NCBI RefSeq assembly: GCF_027580225.2
Contig: NC_073340.2
Coordinates: 18,732,001 to 18,796,000 of the forward strand
Source: Misgurnus anguillicaudatus
Lineage: Eukaryota > Chordata > Actinopteri > Cypriniformes > Cobitidae
Reading direction: 5' to 3'
DNA length: 64,000 nt
A program made the position numbers and the translations under genes. How positions within the stretch are numbered: position 1 is the stretch's first letter; each line of letters starts with the position of its first letter. Shown piece after piece: positions 55,871 to 64,000 of this stretch. The notes under the pieces were generated by a model, which worked only from the letters and a program-made list of their open reading frames with translations, had not been told where the DNA came from and made no database searches.

Positions 55871-58270
55871 GGTTTCCACATGACATTCTGCTTTCACAGA
55901 TTCTGTCAACAAATTCACGTGTATTGTCGGTTTACCATTTTTGTCCAAAAAAGTGGATTATGATTTAGAAGTGGAGGTTTTGCCAAAAAGCTTGCATGTA
56001 CATAGAGGGTTTTGCAGTGAAATACAGTCACATTTGAAGTTACGGAATAAACTTTTCATTGGCATTACATTAAAATTACTAAAACCAAACATGAGAGCCT
56101 GAAAAAAAAATTATTAACAAAAAACATTTCACACACACTTCCTCATATATTCAATATTAATTATACACATCAATAATGCAGTGTCTACTGCAAATAAATT
56201 GCAAAAGCATATGATGTGCCTTGTCTGCATATGTACACGTATAGGCTTACAAATAAACACAAGATTGTCCTCTGCAAGTTTTTTAGGCTAATGCTTATTC
56301 CAGTTGTACCAAATGAATGAAGCGATTTAATCGAACCTAAATCTGTGCTGTACATTTATTTGGAGAATCTTGTCTCAACACTGTTTTGGCAGCACCGATA
56401 TCGTGAATGAATTGAGCTTTAAGAGGATCATCATAATGAAATGATAATAGAATCCATTAGTCACGTTTTAAAATGATTGCGTCTCATTACTATCACCGGG
56501 ATGAGATTTTTTTTTTAATTGTCTGTAATATTAAAATTCAATATCTGATTAACATCAAACCAAAATAAAATGAAGAGATTAGTGATTATTTATTTACATG
56601 TTTAAATAAATTTACTGTCTTTTCATTTTGGCACAACTAGCCTAGAGATGTTTTCCTGTTCTAAAACAAACTCATGCAAGTCATAAAAAAAACAAGAAGA
56701 GAAAACACAGTTTTGCCTTTAAACTGAATGTTGATCAGTTAAACCTAACAGCTTTTGCAGCATTAGAAACAACAAAGGGTCGTATAGCTGTGCTTCAGAG
56801 ATTTTCTCTTTTTTAATATATTTCGCACGGTTATGATGACCAGTTAATGCATAACAGCCAAGCATAACCCATAACCAAGCCTTGTGGGTAAAATTGAGTA
56901 TTCCCTTTGAACTCTGTGGCCTGGAAAAAGATAAAGATTGCCTTGTGTGATTGTGTGTGTGAGAGCACAAGCCCTTTAATAACACTACTGCTCCAGCATT
57001 TAACAGAAAAGCACATCTGTCAAAGGTTGAGGTTGTCACACTATGTAAATTCATTGTTATGTGCAGAAATAACTTGAGGTGAGCCATGTAGGCGAGGAGG
57101 AGGTTATGACAGTTTGTCATTTAAAGTGCGTGCTAAATTACCATGCGAAAGTTTATGAAGCGATTTCAATCATAACCAGAAGATAGCAAGCATGAATTAT
57201 TTCATATTTTGTGCCTAAATGTAATGCATTTGTTTTAACGAAGTTGAACAGAGTTATTAAGATAAATGTCCCGTGCCTGTAAATCAGAGTAATTAGAATT
57301 CACCAAGATCTTTGCCTTAATCTCTTTGTTTCCCTTATGGAAAATGAAAAAATAGGATTTTCTTGTCTTTTTTTAAATGCTGATGTTATCTTCTTTCCAG
57401 AGGCTGTGTTTAATAATTAAAGGTTTTAGAAAATGACCAAGTATGTTTCATTTAGCTGTCAGACTGCAAGTCTGCTGGCTTAAGCCAGTTATTCTTTTAA
57501 GACTTCACATTTTAAACACTAAAAAATGCCATGGTACATTCTGGAAAAAAAGTGTTTAATGTTTCACTTACAATTTGATTCATATGAACACTGCATGTCA
57601 GGATTATAATAATTCTGAGTTTGAGTTTTTTTTTAAACCATTTATGTCCGAGTTGAATTCATGAGTTGGAGACTTTTAATGAATATGCCGCCTTGACTTT
57701 CTGGATGACAGCAGCCTCAACAGTTGCAGTCTTTAAGTAGAGGCGACCTGGTGTGGGTAACATTTACAAATATTGTAAATGAATTGTTGCCATAGAAACA
57801 AACATGCCGAATCTATAAATCATTTCATCGGACTCACTTGCGTTGTCGCAGTAATACGTTGCGTCAGAACTTAACTTCCGGTCTCTGTTTGTTTTATGGT
57901 CTGACTAGTGGCTAAACTGATCTCTGGAACAAATACCTTTTTGAAAATAACAAATGTTTTGGTTTCCTAAGCCGATCTGTAGTTAACATTGTATACATTA
58001 TAGTAGAAGAGAGCGGGGCACAACGCTTTTTGGTTTTGGCTCAATTATTTAAAAAAATTAGTTTGATTCATTATATTTTTACACAAGCAACACACACATC
58101 TCTGCTACCAATGACCATTTGAAGTTTATTTCTATTACTTAACATTCTTGGACAATTACACCTAACATGACAGAAGTGCAAACGTTACAACTTACCCCAC
58201 ACATGTATATATTATTTCAATACTATTTTTTCTATATACTTGGCTTGATATACTTGAAGTGGATATTGTT
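55871..58270. other. unique AT-rich intergenic DNA
   Basis: A 133-codon minus-strand frame (56719-57120) is unassigned. GTTGCCATAGAAAC at 57786-57799 is an imperfect RFX X-box. Confidence 0.35.
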
Positions 58271-58272
58271 TA

Positions 58273-58711
58273 TACAGTTGAAAGAAAAAGTATGTAAACC
58301 CTTTGGGCTTACTTGGATTTCTTCATAAATTGGTCACACCAGATATCCCAAGAATATTGCTGAACTGAAACACTTTTGTAAAGAGGAATGGTCCAAAATT
58401 TCTCCTGACCGTTGTGCAGGTCTGATCTGCAACTATAGGAAACGTTTGGTTGAGGTTATTGCTGCCAAAGAAGGGTCAACCAGTTATTAAACCCAAAGGT
58501 TCACATACTTTTCCCACCCTGCACTATGAATGTTTACATGTTGTGTTCAATAAAAACATGAAAACGTATAATGTTTGTGTGGTATTAGTTTAAGCAGACT
58601 CTGTTCCTCTATTGTTGTGACTTAGATGAAGATCAGAACACATTTTATGACCAATTTATGAAGAAATCCAAGTAAGCCCAAAGGGTTCACATACTTTTTC
58701 TTTCAACTGTA
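58273..58711 (+). mobile_element. Short Tc1-like element with ~65-bp TIRs
   Basis: The ends start TACAGTTGAAAGAAAAAGTA and stay inverse copies for about 65 bases. TA lies on each side (58271-58272 and 58712-58713). The interior keeps the last 48 codons of a transposase (58344-58490): ELKHFCKEEWSKISPDRC, LICNYRKRLVEVIAAKEG and a stop. This matches the C-terminal tail of Tc1-type transposases. The catalytic domain is deleted. A different family from the 1866/32618 pair. Confidence 0.88.
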
Positions 58712-58713
58712 TA

Positions 58714-59359
58714 TCTGCCTATAATAGACAGGTACACTATTCATCCCTCATCTAACCATAGTAAAATTATAACTGGATACAAATGTCTAAGAAAAAGCAG
58801 AACAATTATGACAAAAAAATATATTTTATATGCGACCCAGTCTGTAAAAACCATACTAAAGTCTTAAAATCTAATTCTGAGATAATGAAAATCAAAGTCT
58901 GATTTTAGCAATTAATTTCATAATGACTTTAATCTTTGACATGGCCTTATTCAATCAATATTAAAGATATGAACAAAAATATTTTGAAACACAATTTTTG
59001 GTAAGACAGGCACATTTATTTTGTTGGCAGCCAGCTTCCATTCATGTGTAGCCTATTTAAAACAACAACAAGAATTAAGCTAACATTAGCTGTTTCTCAT
59101 ATCGTTAGTGCTGAGGGGTTAGTTGTAACACAGCATTACAATTATCCCCGCTGGGTCAAAATATTATCAAGCCCACCCAAAAAGTTGCTAAGAGCTGCAG
59201 ACATATTTCAAAACGATGCTATGTTTTAGTCAACAAGACACTGATTAATATGTAAGCCCCTGTTTTTTGATGTTTAGTTCTGGAAAAATCATATACAGAA
59301 ATATAATATTGGAACATATCCCATTTTAAATGCGTCACGTTGTTTTGTCTCTGTTTCAG
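58714..59359. other. intergenic DNA
   Basis: No repeat or gene recognised; ends in a pyrimidine-rich acceptor-like stretch. Confidence 0.35.
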
Positions 59360-59513
59360 TGAATTCAGGCTGTCAAATCCCTCTTGAACACAAAGTTTTG
59401 AAGATGCAGCATGACTGATGACATCAGTGAAGACGTCACCATGTCGTTGGTAATTTTAAGAGATCAGCTTTTGGCTGTGGGGATGTTGAGAGCCGGAGGA
59501 GCACCAAAAAATC
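59360..59513 (+). other. Candidate first coding exon (unassigned)
   Basis: A pyrimidine-rich acceptor (GTCTCTGTTTCAG, AG at 59358-59359) precedes a 154-base segment that ends in a strong donor (C|GTGAGT at 59514). An ATG at 59411 has an in-frame TGA four codons upstream and opens 34 codons (MTDDISEDVTMSLVILRDQL, then LAVGMLRAGGAPKN) into the donor in phase 1. Reading on past the donor hits a stop at once. I do not recognise the protein. It could equally be a chance match, since splice-like motifs are common in 64 kb. Confidence 0.3.
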
Positions 59514-59519
59514 GTGAGT

Positions 59520-61005
59520 AGAAGGTCAGTGAACTTATTTGTAGTGAAGTCATTTTAGCTCTAATCATGCATAAGTGTTTTTGAATTTAGCATTTAAAAC
59601 ACTAAAAACAGGATTTCTAATTGGAACCAATTTTATAAATCAAAAAATGATCGGATGGTGATCCAGAACAAATGAGTGGAGTCATTTTTTAAGAAAGTAA
59701 TACAGGGTCTTTTTTAATGTCACATTGACTTTAAAAGCATTGAAGGATAAGTTTTAACCCACAGCATACTTTCAGTTAGATTTTATTTTGAAGGGTCAGT
59801 CAAGAGGCTTTTGCATACGCCATCACGTGTCTCCATGCAAATGTTTTCTTATGACTGGAGACCAGTTTCAGATCTGTGGGGTTTGGCTGTGACTCACCGC
59901 TTTCAAGAAGTCTAATGGGAATTTTCAATATACTTTCCGATTCAATAACGCTGCTTAACCCTGGGTCTCTGTTATTAACACAGAAAAGTTAATGGCAAGT
60001 TTCCTTAGTGGTCGTCATGACGACCAGTGTTAATCTGCACATACATGGGACTGTCACTTTGCACTGCAGGAAACAACAGGTGATACAATATAGCCTGCTG
60101 TTGCTGTCACTTGCATGTGAATTGGTGAGCACTATGTTCAATGAAAATGTTACAGAAAAGTGGATAAAAGTGCATGTGCTAAACAGATAAATGCAAACTT
60201 TCATTGGGAATTGCTTGTATTCAAAACATATCAGAAAAGTTCAAAAAAGATATTTACACACCCTCATGTCGTTACAAAACAATTTTCTTTTGTGCAAAAC
60301 AAAATAAGACATTTTGATGACATTTAATGCAATTTTTATGCAATTTTCCATCAATGGGGACTGGAGATTTAAAGGTAACTTATCATAATGGTCAATACGA
60401 ATATATCTATCTTGGAAAGTAACTTTCTGCATTTCCAAACAACCCATTTACCAAACAAATACTTTTTCATACAACCCATTTAGAACAAGTATTGTTTTGT
60501 TGGCACCTTTATTCACATGGTTAGAGTGTGTCTATAAGGTCCTTTACAGATCCTGCTCCCCTATCTCCACCCAACACTTTTCTGTTTCCTCCCCACAATG
60601 TCTAAAGGCACAAAAAACACCAAATACATAGCTAAAAAAATAACATAGCATTGTTTTATTTACAGTAATATGATGTAGAAATGCTTGAATTATGTACGTA
60701 TGTGTTTACAAATAGAAATACACCTTTCCTTTTTATGTGAGTAATTATCATGCTGAAATGAACCTGTTTCCAGCTGCTTCCTAATTCATTAACAATGCTT
60801 CTTTTTTTTAGCATTCTGAGTTTCACAGATATGTGTTGGCTGAAATTAACAAGCACTCTGTAAATTGATAATACAAGCCTGACTATTATAATTTACTTTA
60901 TACTAATTTTATAGTTTAATACAGTAAATGAGCATTCTTTCTTACATTATATTGCAATACAACATTACAATATTAGCTCTAGCACATATATTATTACTGC
61001 TTTTC
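59520..61005. other. intergenic DNA
   Basis: A worn Angel-like piece lies at about 60240-60330 (CACCCTCATGTCGTTACAAA). Otherwise nothing recognised. Confidence 0.35.
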
Positions 61006-61007
61006 CC

Positions 61008-61101
<94 letters not shown>
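61006..61101. repeat. (TTTC)n microsatellite
   Basis: About 23 CTTT units with one interruption. The open frame through it is an artefact. Confidence 0.95.
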
Positions 61102-61102
<1 letters not shown>

Positions 61103-61341
61103 ACCTTTCTTGCTGTCATACTTCCTTATTCATATATACTAGCAGGGGCAAATGGTTAGAATAGAGATGAAAAAATGAAAAAGATGTTCCAATGATAGCC
61201 TATAATAACACTTTGGTTGCATCAATTATTTGTACAAGTAAATACTTAACAAGCTTATAGTAAGTATGTTCTATTCTATATAGTAATAAGGTTTGTTTTT
61301 TGAATGAAATCCGGACATAGCATTCTTAATGTTGTCATTGT
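61102..61341. other. intergenic DNA
   Basis: No feature recognised. Confidence 0.35.
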
Positions 61342-61349
61342 CATGTTAC

Positions 61350-62463
61350 CAGTGTTGGGAGTAACGCATTACAAAATATAATATATTACAGTAATATATT
61401 AGTTTTCGCTGTAACACATTAATATAATGCATTACTAATAAAATTTTGGTAATATTGTACTCGTTACAGTCTTAGTATCACGTACAACAATGCATTTCAA
61501 AATAAGACTGTGTTATTTTTTACCAATGCCTCCACACATGAAAAAGCTGCGGGTAAAACAGTATGTCTGTTTCCGGGTGCTGTATGCAGCATGTTTATTT
61601 TTACTTTAATTTTGTATTTGAACTGCGATTTGGACGCGGTGCACGTCAAATATAGGGCCTGTCCCACCGGCACACTCTGGACTTGTGGTCCTCCTCAGTC
61701 CACACTTTGATGACATCATAGAGTGCAGACTTTAGGGACCCTTGATGCGAGTCCACGTGGATGCACCGGAGTCGTGTTTTGTAGGGTGACCATACGTGCC
61801 ATTCTTCCCGGACGTGTCCTGGCCAGGATTTCGAGTTCGTCTTCCGGAAGTCATATTTGTCGACCCCATTTGTCATAATTTACCAGACTTTTGTCATTTG
61901 TCTATCATTTGTCTATGTTTATGATTCTGATAGTGATTGTTACTGTATTTTGCCATAAGTCTTCACTGTGCCTATTCAAAGCTCGAGGGCCAACACATAA
62001 CTTCTAGATTTATAAGCAGCAATAAACTACATTTTTAACATTTTATAATGCCTAGTCATACTTCTGTTATTTTGATAAAAGTAACTCAAAAGTAACGCAA
62101 AAGTAGTGTAACTCAGTACAGTTCAGAGACAGTAATATTGTAATGTGACTAATTAATTTCAAATGACAGTAATTTGGAATATATAGGGGTGGTTTCCCGG
62201 ACAAGGATTAGCTTAGGCCAGGACTAAGCCTTAGTTTAATTATGAAATATAACTAGTTTTAACAAACATGCCTTACTAAAACCATTACTTGTGTGCATTT
62301 TGAGGCAAAACAAATGGCACTGATGTATTTAAAGATATGTCAATGCAAGTTGTTTTCAGTTTGGACACCTCTTACATTTATTTTAGTCTAGGACTAGTCT
62401 AATCTTTGTCCGGGAAACTGCCCCATAATGTATTACACTTTGGAAGTAACTTGCCCAACACTG
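61350..62463. mobile_element. hAT-type element with CAGTGTTGGG ends
   Basis: Ends CAGTGTTGGGAGTAACGC and its inverse GTAACTTGCCCAACACTG. Flanks are CATGTTAC (61342-61349) and CATGTGAC (62464-62471), 7 of 8 identical. The family is widespread in fish. Inside are pieces of other repeats (GGGCCTGTCCCACCGGCAC near 61658; TAGGGTGACCATACGTGCC near 61782) and the nested MITE at 62186. No transposase. Confidence 0.85.
62186..62424. mobile_element. Harbinger-type MITE nested in the hAT element
   Basis: Ends GGGGTGGTTTCCCGGACAAG and the inverse CTTTGTCCGGGAAACTGCCCC (minus strand GGGGCAGTTTCCCGG). ATA on each side (62183-62185, 62425-62427) fits a 3-bp duplication. AGACTAGTCCTAGAC-type words appear near both ends. 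Confidence 0.8.
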
Positions 62464-62471
62464 CATGTGAC

Positions 62472-63650
62472 CTACCAGCGTCAGCTGCGTCACATCATCT
62501 GCATTCATAAATCCTCTTCAATAGTCATTCCCTGGTGCTCTTTTATGAGTACTGTGGATTCGGACATACTTATTTTGTCACATACCGTACAGTTTCTTGC
62601 CTACTTTATAGTGAAGTGTGCAGTTTCGGAAACAGCCTTTTTTCTTTAATGATGGGTTGAGTGAAATTGCAGCCAAGAACTGCTGCCCTTAAGAAAATGA
62701 GCCCTGCCCCACCAATTGTGGAAATCAATGGCAATAACATTAACCTCTGCACACAGGGAGACTTGAGTAAGCAGTTAGCATGTTTTTATGCCAGAATGTT
62801 TGTTTAATGCCAATATGTCTTTTGATGAATGATATCATACTATATAACTCTATGATTTGACTGATTGTAGTTTTCAGCCCTTCAGTATGAATAACTGAGA
62901 TTTCACTTTGTTGCAACAAAATGTATATATTTTATAGCCGCTTTACACGTCACCAATAATTTCGTATATGGTATCTTCTGAAGATGATTGAATAACTTGA
63001 CTGACCGCACCACCATATATGAAGTCAGAGTGCTAGTCTATTCAGAGATTGGAACACCGTGCAATCAAACATAAAGTGACTATCAGCCCACAACTTTGCA
63101 GGATAATAGCATCGCTGTCATTCGACTGAAACTATCTGCTGAAGTGAGGAATTAGAGCAATTTTGCTGGCTGTGATAGAGAGGTCATAATCCATAAGAGT
63201 TACTTTTGCGACAGGAATTGTTTTTTATACCTCTCACTCTTTCTGTGGTTCCATCACAGGTGCAAATGAATAGCATATTCAGGTTAATCTTTGTTTTCCC
63301 ATCATGCATCGCAAATAAGTCAAAGAGCAAACTAAATGTAAACATTTATCAGTGTATCCATTTTGCCTCTGTCAAATTTTAGATCGCCCCCCGACTGCCA
63401 ACATAATTGTTTTAGGTGTCTTCATTGAAATAAACGAACAATAATTGTACTTGGTGGATTGTCATTTGTTATTGCTGTTGCGGCATTATGTTTCGTTATC
63501 AGCACAGCAAGGCGCTGACAAAACTTCAGACTACAGAAAGAGAGAATGTTTAAAATAATTAGTTGATGTTTAGTGTTTTATAAAATAAAAACATAATAAT
63601 TGTTTCTTTGCTTGTAAGCAGATTAGTAGGTGTAAGATTTGATCTGTAAG
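62472..63650. other. unique intergenic DNA
   Basis: Repeat-free and without supported exons. The part from 62990 to 63330 is of mixed composition and could be conserved non-coding sequence, which I cannot test. Confidence 0.3.
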
Positions 63651-63654
63651 CGTA

Positions 63655-64000
63655 ATGGTACATTTACACCAGCCACGGTAGAGGGGGCAAAAAGTTGGAC
63701 GCTTGAACATTTTGAATTTACTCGCTTCATTCGTGCGTGAAAGCCACGCATGAAATTATAGGCAGTCGAGACATTCATGCGGAAATTTGCGTCATGGGAG
63801 GGGCTTCTGCGATCACGTGACTACTAGAGCAAGTTCCTTATAGGTTACCGTGGCGCGAATATCTGCCAAATTTCAGATTTTTCAACTTGCGCCTTTCCTG
63901 TGGCAATGCTCAATTCGCAAGGAATGCACCATCTGCGCCGCGACTTCCGCATGTTCCGCACCGCCCCATTTGGCGTAGCCTATTGCAGGATGCCTATTCG
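63655..64000. mobile_element. Harbinger-type MITE, copy B (cut by window end)
   Basis: Starts near GGTACATTTACACCAGCCAC and repeats the interior of 29003-29465 in the same orientation (TTGAACATTTTGAATTTACT, GCGTCATGGGAGGGGCTTCT). The right end is beyond the window. Confidence 0.65.

Noticed and set aside
56719..57120. 133-codon minus-strand frame
   Set aside because: Low-information composition, no motif; consistent with chance in AT-rich DNA.
60928..61164. Phe/Leu/Ser-rich frame resembling a membrane segment
   Set aside because: Artefact of the (TTTC)n microsatellite.

Overview
The window looks like AT-rich intergenic (or deep intronic) DNA from a teleost fish, most likely a cyprinid. The grounds are the repeats: a DANA-like tRNA SINE, a V-SINE-type SINE, Angel-like TTAA-flanked palindromes, several Tc1-like and hAT-like elements, and a Gmr1-like Ty3/gypsy retrotransposon. 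I find no complete host protein-coding gene, no rRNA or tRNA gene and no CRISPR array. The only host-exon candidate is a short putative first coding exon near 59.36-59.51 kb, which I cannot assign to a family.

Layout. 0-16 kb: old repeats in unique DNA. These include a broken Tc1-like element (1.87-2.70 kb), a TTAA palindrome (2.86 kb), nested foldback elements (4.84-5.83 kb), a long hairpin element (7.26-7.79 kb), a hAT-like element plus a foldback element in one outer repeat (8.27-9.56 kb), a minus-strand LINE reverse transcriptase remnant (10.5-11.15 kb), a perfect-ended TTAA palindrome (14.0 kb) and a 24-bp-TIR element split by another TTAA element (15.0-16.46 kb).

16.6-22.8 kb: the centrepiece, a full-length 6.2-kb LTR retrotransposon. 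Its LTRs are 937 and 935 bp and about 99% identical, with 5-bp target duplications, a tRNA-Leu-type primer site, a purine tract and a fused gag-pol. The domain order is capsid (SCAN-like), zinc knuckle, protease, integrase, reverse transcriptase, RNase H. Integrase before reverse transcriptase is the reverse of ordinary Ty3/gypsy elements and marks the Gmr1 lineage. Two frame breaks, in gag and in reverse transcriptase, make this copy non-autonomous as read here.

22.8-64 kb: unique AT-rich DNA with scattered repeats. These include a PIF/Harbinger-type element (27.7-28.6 kb), a second Tc1 copy with intact TIRs (32.6 kb), DANA and Angel elements (34 kb), a 0.9-kb TTAA foldback (34.4-35.3 kb), a hAT element with a BED-finger remnant and perfect 8-bp duplications (35.5-36.6 kb), a third foldback of the 4.8/9.1-kb family (39.0-39.5 kb), a 1.07-kb foldback (41.8 kb), a nested pair (45.2-46.3 kb), a SINE (53.7 kb), more hAT elements (54.9 and 61.35 kb, the latter with a nested Harbinger-type MITE), a short Tc1 derivative (58.3 kb), and one member of a MITE pair whose other copy is at 29.0 kb, truncated by the window end.

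How the parts work together: apart from the retrotransposon's own gag-pol there are no co-operating genes. The interest lies in the transposon biology: an unusual pol order, a SCAN-like Gag, and an unassigned palindromic family whose members share a core but not arm sequence. All comparisons were made by eye.
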